From JAKAVN01 sp963796565 (GTDB lineage: Bacteria; Desulfobacterota; Binatia; Binatales; Binataceae), in assembly GCA_963796565.1 (NCBI GenBank), contig CAWCMA010000007.1, forward strand, positions 248,001 to 312,000: a DNA stretch of 64,000 bases, written 5' to 3'. Under the pieces are notes generated by a model. It was not told the origin of the DNA. It made no database searches and saw nothing but the letters and a program-made list of their open reading frames with translations. The position numbers and the translations under genes are program-made. The number at the start of each line of letters is the position of its first letter. Positions within the stretch are counted from its first letter, which is position 1. Below, piece after piece: positions 26,748-35,261 of the stretch.

Positions 26748-27470
26748 ATGGCGGGAAGTTTCTTACTCGAAAAAGATGGCCGGGTCGCAACGCTGATTTT
26801 CAACCGGCCCGAGAAGCGCAATCCGCTCAACGAAGAGGTCGTGCTGGAGTTCGAAGGATTGCTGCATCAGGTGCGCGACGACCGCGACGTGCGCGTGCTG
26901 ATCGTCACCGGCAGCGGCAACACTTTCTCGGCCGGCGCCGACCTTTCGACGCTCAAGGAAGTGACCGACCCCGCGGAGCGCCAGCGCCTGTTCGCGCCGC
27001 TCTCCAAGCGGCGCTCGCGCCTCATCGGGCGGGCGCTCGGTGTGCTCGCTAATCTGGAGGTGCTGACTATCGCCGCAATCAACGGCTACGCGATCGGCGG
27101 CGGATGGGGCATCGCGCTCGGCTGCGACATCCGAATCGCGGTTGCCGGCGCGCAGTTCTGGTTTCCTGAAGTGGATCTCGGCGTGCCGCTCAGTCCGGAG
27201 GCGACCGCGCTGCTCGCGGCGCAGAGCGGCCCCGCGATCGCCAAGGAGGTCATCATCACCTGTCGCCGTTATACCGCCGAGGAACTGTTGCCGATGGGGT
27301 TGGTGAACCGGGTGGTGAAAAAGGAGGAGCTGTACCCGACGGTGCGCGAGATGGCGCGCGCGATCGCGGCGAAGAATCCGGTCGCCGTGATGGGCGCCAA
27401 GGCGACCGTCAATGCGGTGAGCGGCGGCGGCCGCGCGCTCAGATTGGATCTCCTGCTCGACCGCGGCTGA
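26748..27470 (+). CDS. Enoyl-CoA hydratase/isomerase family protein
   Basis: 240 residues of the crotonase fold. Oxyanion-hole segments are FSAGADLSTLK and INGYAIGGGWGIALGCD. Of the hydratase pair of glutamates, a Glu is present in FPEVDLGVPL. The C-terminus is slightly short, ending LRLDLLLDRG. Crotonases act on acyl-CoA (hydration, isomerisation, C-C cleavage); the exact reaction is uncertain. GAGGAGAG precedes ATG 26748. It ends eight bases from the convergent CoA-transferase gene. It resembles the gene at 58117-58824 (similar N-terminal FLLEKDG / FLFEKDG start), so a duplicated pathway step is likely. Confidence 0.88.
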   Translation: MAGSFLLEKDGRVATLIFNRPEKRNPLNEEVVLEFEGLLHQVRDDRDVRVLIVTGSGNTFSAGADLSTLKEVTDPAERQRLFAPLSKRRSRLIGRALGVLANLEVLTIAAINGYAIGGGWGIALGCDIRIAVAGAQFWFPEVDLGVPLSPEATALLAAQSGPAIAKEVIITCRRYTAEELLPMGLVNRVVKKEELYPTVREMARAIAAKNPVAVMGAKATVNAVSGGGRALRLDLLLDRG

Positions 27471-27478
27471 TTGTCGCC

Positions 27479-28723
27479 TCAGTACAGCGGCCGGCCGCCG
27501 ATGATTCGGTCCGCTTCCAGCCGTGCGATTTCGGCGTCGCCGAGTCCCAGGATTTTCGACAGCACGTAATGGTTGTCCTCGCCGAGAATCGGGCCGACCC
27601 GTCTGATCGGTGGATGCGCGCCGTCGAGTTGCGCCGGAAAAGAGGGATAAGGATGGTGTCCGGCCACAGGATGGTCGACGTACTGGAAAAAACCGGCCGC
27701 CACGAGACCCGGATCCTTGAGCAGGTCCGAAGGCGCGAGCACGGGCGCAGCGGGGACGCCGCGCGCTTGCAGGTCGCGCGCCAGTTCGTGACGGTCGAAG
27801 CGCACGGTCCACTGAGCGACGAGTTCGTTGAGCGCCGCGCGGTTACGCCGGCGCAATAGCGGCGTGGCGAAGCGCGCGTCAGAGGTCCGTTGCTGATTCT
27901 TCATCCCGGGAGTGTGCATTGCCCCGACTAGCGCATGCCACTGCTGCTCGGTCGCGACGCTTAGTGCCACCCACGCGTCCTCGCCGCGCGCGGGAAACGC
28001 GCCGTGCGGCGCCATGGCCGAGTCGTCGACGGTCGCGCGCGTGCGTGGGCGTCCGGTGAACTCGAACTCGACCAGCGCGTCGGCGATGTACTGCATGCTC
28101 GCTTCAAGTTGCGAGACGTCGACGTGCTGGCCCTCGCCAGTGGCGCGCGCGTGATGCGCAGCGGCGAGCGTGCAAAACGCGGCGAGATAGCCGGCGAACG
28201 GATCGGAAACACCCACGCCATGAATCAGTGCGCCTTCGCCGGTGTAACCGCTCAGCCCCGAGATTCCCGAGAGCGCCTCGCCGATCGCGGCGAAGGAAAC
28301 ATAGTCGCGCCACGGCCCCTCCTGACCGAAGCCCGATACGGAAGTCATTACGATCGCCGGATTGACCTCGCGCAAGCTCTTGTAGGAAAGCCCGAGCTGC
28401 GGCATCACGCGCGGCGAGTAGTTCTGCACCACCGCGTCGCTGCGCTTCACCAGTTCCTTGAACAGCCGCACGCCGTCGGGCCGTGCGAGATCGAGCGTCA
28501 GCCCGAGTTTGTTGCGGTTGGTGGCGTTGAAGGGCGGCGACAGTTCATAGACTTCCGCCGGGTCACCCGGAATGGCGACGATACGAAATTGATCGGGCCG
28601 CTGAATTGACTCGACCTTGATCACTTCCGCGCCGAGGTCGGCCATGATCGCGGTCGGCAGCGGCCCCGCCCAATAGGCGGTGAAGTCGACGATGCGCATC
28701 CCCTCGAGCGGAAGCGGAATCAT
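27479..28723 (-). CDS. CaiB/BaiF family (class III) CoA-transferase
   Basis: 414 residues. Motifs are MRIVDFTAYWAGPLPTAIM, LGAEVIKVES, TNRNKLGLTLDLARPDG, QNYSPRVMPQLGLSYK, SVSGFGQEGPW, and a C-terminal GPILGEDNHYVLSKIL. The start codon overlaps the VapC stop as ATGA. Its first 249 coding bases (28469-28717) are repeated almost exactly at 29408-29656 as a broken copy on the other side of the VapBC genes. Before that insertion it was probably translationally coupled to the CoA-transferase gene at 29665. Substrates are unknown. Confidence 0.9.
   Translation of the reverse strand: MIPLPLEGMRIVDFTAYWAGPLPTAIMADLGAEVIKVESIQRPDQFRIVAIPGDPAEVYELSPPFNATNRNKLGLTLDLARPDGVRLFKELVKRSDAVVQNYSPRVMPQLGLSYKSLREVNPAIVMTSVSGFGQEGPWRDYVSFAAIGEALSGISGLSGYTGEGALIHGVGVSDPFAGYLAAFCTLAAAHHARATGEGQHVDVSQLEASMQYIADALVEFEFTGRPRTRATVDDSAMAPHGAFPARGEDAWVALSVATEQQWHALVGAMHTPGMKNQQRTSDARFATPLLRRRNRAALNELVAQWTVRFDRHELARDLQARGVPAAPVLAPSDLLKDPGLVAAGFFQYVDHPVAGHHPYPSFPAQLDGAHPPIRRVGPILGEDNHYVLSKILGLGDAEIARLEADRIIGGRPLY
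28469..28717. repeat. 249-bp direct repeat, copy 1 (5' end of CoA-transferase gene)
   Basis: Matches 29408-29656 at a constant offset of 939 bases, with six mismatches counted by eye. The two copies flank the VapBC genes, so the repeat marks how that module entered or how the locus was duplicated. Confidence 0.9.
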
Positions 28724-29118
28724 CGGGTTGGGTCCTCCGCCACCCCGCGCGCCCACTCTTTTTCGCACAGTGTCGCGTCGAAGGTCGCCAGCTTCAGCCT
28801 GTTGCGCCGCGCCAGATGAACGAGATGAGCATCGGTGACGTCCTTAGCCGTGCTCACTTGCGGCAGAGATTTCGCTCGCGTCGCGTCTCGCAAGAACCGA
28901 TGCGTACTCATTGTGACGATTGCGTCCAGCGCCGTCATCGCATCCTCGAAGCTCGCGCCGTAGGCAGGGCTCAGACTGACCCGGAGAAAGCCCATCTCGC
29001 TTATAGGGCAGGTCGCGAAAGATTTGGCCCGGGTGAGCCATCGGCTGGCTTGGATATACTCGGCGTGCGATTCCCATCCGCACGCTATCAGGAAATTGAC
29101 ATCGAGCAGGTGACTCAC
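28720..29118 (-). CDS. vapC: PIN-domain toxin (VapC family)
   Basis: 132 residues of the PIN ribonuclease fold. The acidic Mg2+-binding residues are visible: Asp in LLDVNFLIAC, Glu in ISEMGFLRV, Asp in VTDAHLVHLA, and Asp in LATFDATLC. VapC toxins cleave tRNA or rRNA when their antitoxin is lost. Its start overlaps the antitoxin stop (ATGA) and its own stop overlaps the CoA-transferase start (ATGA). Together with 29115-29366 it forms a complete type II toxin-antitoxin pair. Confidence 0.92.
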   Translation of the reverse strand: MSHLLDVNFLIACGWESHAEYIQASRWLTRAKSFATCPISEMGFLRVSLSPAYGASFEDAMTALDAIVTMSTHRFLRDATRAKSLPQVSTAKDVTDAHLVHLARRNRLKLATFDATLCEKEWARGVAEDPTR

Positions 29119-29366
29119 GGAAGCTCCGCGAGCAGCGTGGCCACGCTCTCGGTGGTCATTGCCGGGGCGCTTTCCGCCGCCACCAGAACCGGGCGTCCGA
29201 ACTTTCCTCGCTTGAGTCTTGCGGCGCGCTGCGATTGGCGCCGCAGGACTAATGTCCGGCCCTCTAGCTCCATTTCGACCTGGTCTCCCGGCCTAAGGTT
29301 GAGCGCCGCGCGCAGACGCGCCGGGATTACGAGCTGCCCTTTGGTTGAGAGTCGCGATCTGCTCAT
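29115..29366 (-). CDS. vapB: AbrB/SpoVT-type antitoxin (VapB family)
   Basis: 83 residues. The N-terminal swapped-hairpin DNA-binding domain is clear: RLSTKGQLVIPARLRAALNL, PGDQVEMELEGRTLVLRR. The C-terminal tail (TTESVATLLAEL) would bind and block the PIN toxin. Such antitoxins repress their own operon together with the toxin. The ATGA overlap with vapC supports strict co-translation. It directly follows the truncated CoA-transferase copy. Confidence 0.92.
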   Translation of the reverse strand: MSRSRLSTKGQLVIPARLRAALNLRPGDQVEMELEGRTLVLRRQSQRAARLKRGKFGRPVLVAAESAPAMTTESVATLLAELP

Positions 29367-29668
29367 GTTGCAGTCTTACACGTCTTACCTCGGGTGCCAA
29401 GTGAGTACACGCCGTCGGGCCGTGCGAGATCGAGCGTCAGCCCGAGTTTGTTGCGGTTGGTGGCGTTGAAGGGCGGCGACAGTTCGTAGACTTTCGCCGG
29501 GTCGCCCGGAATGGCGACGATACGAAATTGATCGGGCCGCTGAATTGACTCGACCTTGATCACTTCCGCGCCGAGGTCGGCCATGATCGCGGTCGGCAGC
29601 GGCCCCGCCCAATAGGCGGTGAAGTCGACGATGCGCATTCCTTCGAGCGGCAGCGGCGCGTCGCTCAT
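29363..29668 (-). pseudogene. Truncated CaiB/BaiF CoA-transferase (5' fragment)
   Basis: The first 85 or so codons (PLPLEGMRIVDFTAYWAGPL ... LDLARPDG) match the N-terminus of the intact gene at 27479-28723 almost exactly. After the repeat ends the frame runs into unrelated sequence (VYSLGTRGKTCKTAT) and stops beside the vapB start. Its ATG overlaps the stop of the upstream CoA-transferase gene (ATGA), so this fragment keeps the original gene junction. It is most likely non-functional. Confidence 0.88.
29408..29656. repeat. 249-bp direct repeat, copy 2 (in the broken gene)
   Basis: Second copy of 28469-28717. Differences are scattered and mostly silent, so the duplication is fairly recent but not brand new. 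Confidence 0.9.
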
Positions 29669-30849
29669 ATCACCCCCATCTCCGCGAGCGTCGCGAGTTC
29701 CGCGGCCGGATAGCCGAGTTCGCCGGTCAGAATTTCCTTCGTATGCTCGCCGAGCAGCGGTGCACGGCGCGGCGGCGGCCATTGGCCGCCGAATTTGGCC
29801 GGCCCCCCGGGAAAACGGCGGCGCCCGGCTATGGGATGATCGATTTCCTCGAAAAAGCCGCGCGCCTTGACCTGATCCATCGCGGCGACCTCGTCGATTC
29901 GGTTGACCTTGCCCATCGGCACGCGCGCTTCCTGGCACGCCTTGAAAATCTCTTCGCGGGTGTGCGCGGCGGTCCAGCGGCCGATCTCGACCCCGAACTC
30001 GTCGATGCGCGCCTCGCGATCCTTGCGAGTCTTGAAGCGCGGGTCGTCAACGCCCGCCACTTCCATCAGCTTTTCGATCTGCGCGTCGGTGGCGGCGGCC
30101 GCGGTGACGTCGCCGTCGGCCGCTTTGAACGTGCGGTAGGCGGCCCAGCCGGGGAAGCGATCGCCCGCGCGTTTGATCTCGACGCCGGTGTACGAAAGGA
30201 AGGTCTCGTTGAAGCGCGTGGTGAAGAGCAGCGCCTCCTGCGCGGCGACGTCGATGCGCCGGCCGCAGCCGCTCGCTCTCGCGCCCCGCACTGCCGCGAG
30301 CGCTGTGATTGCGCCGATCACGCCTGGCACGAAGGCGGTCATCGTGCGGCTGTTGCTGATGAGCTGGGTGCGCCGCGGCTCTCCGAGTTGCGCCATCCAT
30401 CCGCCGAGCGCGGCGAGCTGAAGCTCGGTCGCGAGCCATTTCTCGTACGGGCCGCCCGCGGTGAAGTGGCGAAACGCAAGGCGCACCAGCCGCGGATTGA
30501 TGCGCTCGATTGATGAGCCATCCGCCACGTCGCCGGCGGAAACGCCGCGGTCGTCGATCAGCACGTCGGCGAGTTCGAGCAGGCGCCGCAGGATCGCCGC
30601 GCCGTCGGGGCTGGCCGGGTCGAGCGTGAGGCTGCGCTTGCCGGACGCGGTGAAAATGAAGAGCCCGCCGCGCTCGACTCCCGCGCGATCGTCGAGGAAC
30701 GGCGGCTCCCATCGCACCGCGCTGCCGGTGCGCGGCCGCTCGACCAGCACGACATCCGCGCCCAGCCGCGCGAAGAGCCGGCCGCAGAAGGCGGCCGAGC
30801 ATCCGTCGCTGAATTCGACGACGCGAATATCCTGCAGCACGTCGGTCAT
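29665..30849 (-). CDS. CaiB/BaiF family (class III) CoA-transferase, divergent
   Basis: 394 residues from ATG 30849 (TDVLQDIRVVEFSDG). Family landmarks are RLGADVVLVERP, SGKRSLTLDPASPDG, INPRLVRLAFRHF, GCGRRIDVAAQEAL, and the C-terminal APLLGEHTKEILTGELGYP. It is more divergent than its two neighbours: the usual SGFG.GP stretch reads RHFTAGGPY. It follows the SDR gene after 14 bases and overlaps the broken CoA-transferase copy by ATGA, so it belongs to one minus-strand operon with 30864-31646. Confidence 0.86.
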   Translation of the reverse strand: MTDVLQDIRVVEFSDGCSAAFCGRLFARLGADVVLVERPRTGSAVRWEPPFLDDRAGVERGGLFIFTASGKRSLTLDPASPDGAAILRRLLELADVLIDDRGVSAGDVADGSSIERINPRLVRLAFRHFTAGGPYEKWLATELQLAALGGWMAQLGEPRRTQLISNSRTMTAFVPGVIGAITALAAVRGARASGCGRRIDVAAQEALLFTTRFNETFLSYTGVEIKRAGDRFPGWAAYRTFKAADGDVTAAAATDAQIEKLMEVAGVDDPRFKTRKDREARIDEFGVEIGRWTAAHTREEIFKACQEARVPMGKVNRIDEVAAMDQVKARGFFEEIDHPIAGRRRFPGGPAKFGGQWPPPRRAPLLGEHTKEILTGELGYPAAELATLAEMGVI

Positions 30850-30863
30850 CGTAAATCCGTGGG

Positions 30864-31646
30864 TTATTCCGGACGTGGCCCCGGCATCCCGGTCCATGCC
30901 GTGGCGCCGCCGTCGGCGACCACGATACTGCCGGTCATGAATGAGGAGTCGTCGCTGGCGAGGAACAGCACGACGCGCGCGATCTCCTCGGGCTTGCCGA
31001 GGCGGCCGATCGGATGATGCTCCTCGGCGATTTTGCGCGCACGCCCTGGATCGGGCGCGAGCGCCAGCATGCCCAGCACCGGCGGCGTTTCGATTCCGCC
31101 GGGGCATACCGCGTTGATGCGGATGTTCTTGCGCGCGTACTCGATGGCCGCGGCCTTGGTCAGGTTGACCACGCCGCCCTTGGCCGCGTTGTAGGCGGCC
31201 AGCCGGTAGTCGCCGTAGAGTCCCGAAATCGACGCGGTGTTGACGATCGCGCCGCTGCCCTGCGCCATCATCTGCGGAATCGCAAAGCGCATCCCGTAGA
31301 ACACGCCCGACAGCGTCACCGAGATGGTCCTGAGCCAGCCGTCGATCGAGGTTTCGGCAACCGCGCCCCAGGTCGCGTAGAAGGCGTTGTTGTGCAACAC
31401 GTCGAGCCGGCCGAAGCGCTCGACCGCGAATTTGACCATCGCTTCGACCTGGCGCGGATCGCGCACGTCGGTCTTTAGAAAAGTGGCGGTGTCACCGATC
31501 TCGGCGGCGACGTTGCGGCCGCCGGTTTCGTCCACGTCGGCGATGATGACGCGCGCGCCCTCGGCGGCGAACAGGCGCGCGGTGGCGGCGCCGATTCCCG
31601 AGGCGGCTCCCGTGATGCAGGTTATCTTGCCGTTCAGCTTGCCCAT
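30864..31646 (-). CDS. Short-chain dehydrogenase/reductase
   Basis: 260 residues of a classical SDR. The NAD(P)-binding motif is TGAASGIGAATA near the N-terminus, and Asp in IIADVDE suggests NAD preference. The catalytic Ser is in NTASISGLYG, and YNAAKGG supplies Tyr and Lys. It may oxidise a hydroxyacyl-CoA or alcohol, given the CoA-transferase and MaoC/crotonase genes around it. Start ATG 31646 is favoured (MGKLNGKITCITG); a GTG at 31667 with a poor context would add seven residues. Confidence 0.9.
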   Translation of the reverse strand: MGKLNGKITCITGAASGIGAATARLFAAEGARVIIADVDETGGRNVAAEIGDTATFLKTDVRDPRQVEAMVKFAVERFGRLDVLHNNAFYATWGAVAETSIDGWLRTISVTLSGVFYGMRFAIPQMMAQGSGAIVNTASISGLYGDYRLAAYNAAKGGVVNLTKAAAIEYARKNIRINAVCPGGIETPPVLGMLALAPDPGRARKIAEEHHPIGRLGKPEEIARVVLFLASDDSSFMTGSIVVADGGATAWTGMPGPRPE

Positions 31647-31701
31647 CGTGTGCGCGTTCTCCCTCACTGTGTCGGCGGCGCGAGCCCGCGCCCGGCGCCG
31701 C

Positions 31702-33384
31702 TTAGCAGTTGCCGCAGCGCAGCACTGTCCCGGGCCGCGCGTCGGTGGGCTTGCCTTCGCGATAAAGCACCTGCCCGTTGACGATCGTGCAATACATGCC
31801 GCGCGCTTCCATCACCAGGCGCCGTCCGCCGCCAGGCAGGTCGTTGCGCATCGTGCCGCGCAGCGCCGAGCCCACCGTGTTGGGATCGAAAATCGCGACG
31901 TCCGCTGCCATCCCCGGCTTGAGCCGGCCGCGCGTGCGCATGCCGAAGAAATCGGCAGGTTCCGACGTGATGCGCTTGATCGCGTGCTCCAGGGTCAGGG
32001 CCTGACGTTCGCGCACCCAGGTGCCGAGCAGGTAGGTGGTGTAGCCGGCGTCGATCAGCATGTCGACGTGGGCGCCGCCGTCGGACAACCCGAGCATCGT
32101 GCGCGGGTCGCGCAGCAGCTCGGGAATCCGATCCTCATTGGCGTTGAACACCGCGAAGCTGAACTCGATCCGCAGGTCGTCTTCGAGTCCGAGATCGAGG
32201 AAGGTGTCGAGACCGTCGCGGCCGCGCTCGTGCGCAACGTCTGCGACCGTGCGGCCCTCCAGCGCGCGCAGCGCGGGATTTCCGACCTCCTTGATTTCCA
32301 TCCGCTCCCAGCGGCCGGAGAAAATCCCGGGGCGTTCGAGCTCGCGGCGAAAGCTCTCGCGAAAACCCGGGTCGCGATAGAAATTCTTCTGAACTTCGGG
32401 CGGCTGGTTGAACACCGGGTTCCAGGTGCGCATCGCGGCCATGATGAACGGTTCGCGCAGGTTGAGTTGTACGATCAGCGGGCGGCAGGTGACTTGCGGC
32501 ACTCCGCCGCGGCGCACCAGCGGTTCGGCCCTCTCCAGCGATTTGAGGCAGGCGTCGGGATCGTCGTCGCGGCCAAGCAGCGCCAGCCAGGTCGCGGGCC
32601 GTCCGCTCGCGCTCAACAGCATGTCGAGGAATTCATACTCGTCCTCGGCGAGGATTCCCGGCGCCTTGGTGAGCGAGACTTCCATCGCGCCTCGTCCGAG
32701 TTCGCCGAGCACGCCGGCGTAAGTCTTAAGCTCGTCGCGGCTGGCGTTGCGGCAGGCCAGCGGGCGTCCCTTGTACCCGATATGCTGCGCCGAGATGGTG
32801 GTGGAGAAGCCCATCGCGCCGGCGCTCACCGCCTCGCGCAGCAGCGCCGCGATTTGTGTGGTCTCGGCTGGCGTCGCCGCACGCTCCATCGACTCCTCGC
32901 CCATCGCGAAATGGCGAAACGGCGTCAGTGGAGCGAAAAAGCCGAGATTGATGCCGGATCCGCGGCGCGCGGCCGCGTCCATGAATTGGGGAAAGGTCTC
33001 CCAGTCCCAGGTGATTCCTTTGCTCAGAACGTCGAACGGTATCGCCTCGACGTTGACCAGGTCCCAGGCGGCGATCTCCCGCACTTCGGGCCTGCACGGT
33101 GCGATGCCCACGCCGCAGTTACCCATCACGACCGACGTCACGCCGTGCCACGAGGATGAAGTGATGAGAGGGTCCCAGCAGATCTGGGCGTCGTAATGAG
33201 TGTGCGGATCGACGAAGCCCGGGGCGACGATCAGGCCGCGAGCATCGATGGTTTCGGCGGCGGTTTCCGACACGCGGCCGATCTCCGCGATCCTGCCGTT
33301 GGTGAGCCCGAGGTCCGCGGCATAGCGTGGCCCCCCGGTGCCGTCGACGATCGTGCCGCCTTTAATGATGATGTCATACGCCAT
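31702..33384 (-). CDS. D-aminoacylase / N-acyl-D-amino-acid deacylase family amidohydrolase
   Basis: 560 residues of the amidohydrolase superfamily. The N-terminal beta-sandwich (YDIIIKGGTIVDGTGG) leads to the metal-binding VAPGFVDPHTHYDAQ. Later are VMGNCGVGIAPC (the family's catalytic Cys/metal ligand region), SDGGAHVDM with the metal Asp, and a C-terminal composite domain with GMAADVAIFDPNTV. Enzymes of this family deacylate N-acyl-D-amino acids or open related amides. It leads the minus-strand cluster that continues with the SDR and CoA-transferases. The C-terminus ends in a CGNC motif. Confidence 0.9.
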   Translation of the reverse strand: MAYDIIIKGGTIVDGTGGPRYAADLGLTNGRIAEIGRVSETAAETIDARGLIVAPGFVDPHTHYDAQICWDPLITSSSWHGVTSVVMGNCGVGIAPCRPEVREIAAWDLVNVEAIPFDVLSKGITWDWETFPQFMDAAARRGSGINLGFFAPLTPFRHFAMGEESMERAATPAETTQIAALLREAVSAGAMGFSTTISAQHIGYKGRPLACRNASRDELKTYAGVLGELGRGAMEVSLTKAPGILAEDEYEFLDMLLSASGRPATWLALLGRDDDPDACLKSLERAEPLVRRGGVPQVTCRPLIVQLNLREPFIMAAMRTWNPVFNQPPEVQKNFYRDPGFRESFRRELERPGIFSGRWERMEIKEVGNPALRALEGRTVADVAHERGRDGLDTFLDLGLEDDLRIEFSFAVFNANEDRIPELLRDPRTMLGLSDGGAHVDMLIDAGYTTYLLGTWVRERQALTLEHAIKRITSEPADFFGMRTRGRLKPGMAADVAIFDPNTVGSALRGTMRNDLPGGGRRLVMEARGMYCTIVNGQVLYREGKPTDARPGTVLRCGNC

Positions 33385-33546
33385 GGGCTGGCCTCGCTTT
33401 GACTGGAAATGCTAAGAGCATACACCGCTAGCTAATCGCACGGTCCGCGTCGGCGGACAAGAGCCGCACGGGATGCGCTGTCGCCTGCCACAAGCCTGCC
33501 AGCGGATGAAGCAGCGCCAATCCGGCGCGGGGAGTATCTGGGCGCG

Positions 33547-34737
33547 ATGGAACGTTCAGCACTGAAGCCGCGTCAGTTTCCCTGGTACGACTACTCGCGT
33601 TACACGTTCTCGCTCGGCTTAAGCGTCGGCCAACGCGTCCTGCTTTCCGGCCATTCCGCCTCGGAGTATGACGCGGGCGCGCGGGAGATGGTGGTCAAGG
33701 GCGGGATACGCGAGCAGGCGCGCACCGCGTGGGCGAAAATCGCGGCCATCCTCGAGGCGGGTCAGCGAAGCCTGGCCGACATAGTGCGGGTAGTCGAGTA
33801 CGTCACGCCGGAGGGAATCGAGCGCTACGCCGAGGCCATGGCGGTGCGCGCCGAGTTGTTCGGTGGCAACCGCCCGGCAGTCAACACCGTGGTAGTGAAC
33901 CGCCTGCTGCGCCCGCAGGCACTGATCGAGATCGAAGTCGAGGCGGAGCTGGCCGAAGCGCCGCCGCACGCGGATCGCGGATGGCCGCCCGCGTGGGCAC
34001 CCGCGCGCGTCGCGGACGGGTTTGTCTATCTTTCTTCGATCCTGCCGCTCGACGATGCGGGCGCGCTAGTAGCGCCGGGCGATCCGGTCGCGCAGACGCG
34101 CGCGATCTTCGAGCGAGCAGCACGCGTGCTGGCCGCGCTTGGCCTCGGGATGGACCGCGTGGTCAAGACCGTCGACTACCTGGTGCTCGAGGCGCTGCTG
34201 AATTACAAGCACACGGGCGACGTGCGCCGCGAATTCCTGGGCCCGGTTTATCCCGCGGCCACCGGCATCATAATGAAGCGCGTGGCGCATCGCGACGCGA
34301 TGATCCAGGTCGATTTCATCGCGTCACGTCATCAGCCGGCCGCGGTGAACCCGGGATGGGCGCGCTATTCGCAGTTGACCTACAGCCCCGCGGTGCGCGC
34401 CGGTGAGACGCTCTTCATCGCCGGGCATACGGCGCTCGATCCGGAGAGCGCCAAGCCGGTGCACGCGGGCGACGTCGCCGCGCAGGCCGCTTACGTCTAC
34501 GACAACATCCTGCGCGTGGTCGCGGCCGCGGGTGGCGGCCCCGAGCACCTCGCGAAGACCGTCGAATACATAACGCCGGCCGCGCTCGAGCGCTATCGCG
34601 AGGTGGCCGGCGTGCGCTCGCGAATTCTGCGCGCGCCCTTTCCGGCCTCCACCGGATGCCTCTGCGAGGCGTTGCTGCGTCCGGAGTTCCGGATCGAAGT
34701 CGACTCGCTAGCGATAATCCCCGAAGCGCGAGCATAA
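33547..34737 (+). CDS. Triple-domain RidA/YjgF-like protein
   Basis: 396 residues made of three tandem RidA-like domains, roughly 1-140, 141-275 and 276-396. Each shows the domain's pattern: a strand pair before a GH/SS turn (LLSGHSASEY; VYLSSILPLD; LFIAGHTALD), a helix with QARTAWAKI / QTRAIFERA / QAAYVYDNI, a 'V.KTVEY' strand, and a closing 'IEIEVEA' / 'IQVDFIA' / 'IEVDSLA'. The arginine that binds the substrate carboxylate in true RidA imine deaminases is not conserved in domains 2 and 3. RidA proteins usually form trimers of single domains, so this may be a one-chain trimer. Function is unknown. Confidence 0.82.
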   Translation: MERSALKPRQFPWYDYSRYTFSLGLSVGQRVLLSGHSASEYDAGAREMVVKGGIREQARTAWAKIAAILEAGQRSLADIVRVVEYVTPEGIERYAEAMAVRAELFGGNRPAVNTVVVNRLLRPQALIEIEVEAELAEAPPHADRGWPPAWAPARVADGFVYLSSILPLDDAGALVAPGDPVAQTRAIFERAARVLAALGLGMDRVVKTVDYLVLEALLNYKHTGDVRREFLGPVYPAATGIIMKRVAHRDAMIQVDFIASRHQPAAVNPGWARYSQLTYSPAVRAGETLFIAGHTALDPESAKPVHAGDVAAQAAYVYDNILRVVAAAGGGPEHLAKTVEYITPAALERYREVAGVRSRILRAPFPASTGCLCEALLRPEFRIEVDSLAIIPEARA

Positions 34738-34757
34738 ACCCAACGGAGTGACGGTCC

Positions 34758-35261
34758 ATCGGCGCGCTGCTGACAGATGAGCTTCGGGGATGGATCGGCC
34801 GCGAGGTTAGCTACGCCGCGCCCGAGGAGATCGGGCGCGCGTCGATCCGCTACTTCGCGCTCGCGATCGGCGATGGCAATCCGCTCTACGTCGACGACGA
34901 TTACGCGCGCGCCGCCGGCTATCCTTCCATAGTCGCGCCGCCGACCTTTGTATGTGAGACCTGTCAGTACGCGCATCGGCCGCCCAACCACGACGGCTAC
35001 ATCGGTCACACCTGGGAGTTGCCGATTCAAGGATGCCGGATGATTCGCGGCGGGCACGACTACGAATTTTTTCGTCCTGTGCTGCCGGAAGACCGCATAA
35101 ACGTCACCTGGCGGCTCGAAGACATTTCGGAACATCGGTCGTCGCGCGGCGGGCCGATGCTAGTAGTGATCTCGGCTGCCACCTACACCAACCAGCGCGG
35201 CGAGATGCTGGCGCGCAACCGTGAAACGCTCATTTTCCAGCCGTTGGAGGTTTCGCGATGA
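34758..35261 (+). CDS. MaoC-like N-terminal dehydratase domain protein, non-standard start
   Basis: The frame encodes a hot-dog-fold hydratase half: LRGWIGREVSYAAPEEIGR, YFALAIGDGNPLYVDD, and GYPSIVAPPTFVCE, the pattern of FAS1/MaoC-N dehydratases acting on acyl-CoA. Homology begins right after an in-frame TGA at 34749-34751, yet there is no ATG, GTG or TTG before 35019. Candidate starts are ATC 34758 (nine bases after a GGAG at 34745) or CTG 34767/34770. From ATC 34758 it has 167 residues. Its stop overlaps the next gene as ATGA, so the two halves probably form a heterodimeric enoyl-CoA hydratase. Confidence 0.72.
   Translation: MGALLTDELRGWIGREVSYAAPEEIGRASIRYFALAIGDGNPLYVDDDYARAAGYPSIVAPPTFVCETCQYAHRPPNHDGYIGHTWELPIQGCRMIRGGHDYEFFRPVLPEDRINVTWRLEDISEHRSSRGGPMLVVISAATYTNQRGEMLARNRETLIFQPLEVSR

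Noticed and set aside
31387..33159. Long plus-strand frame opposite the amidohydrolase and SDR genes
   Set aside because: Crosses two real minus-strand genes and has shadow-type composition.
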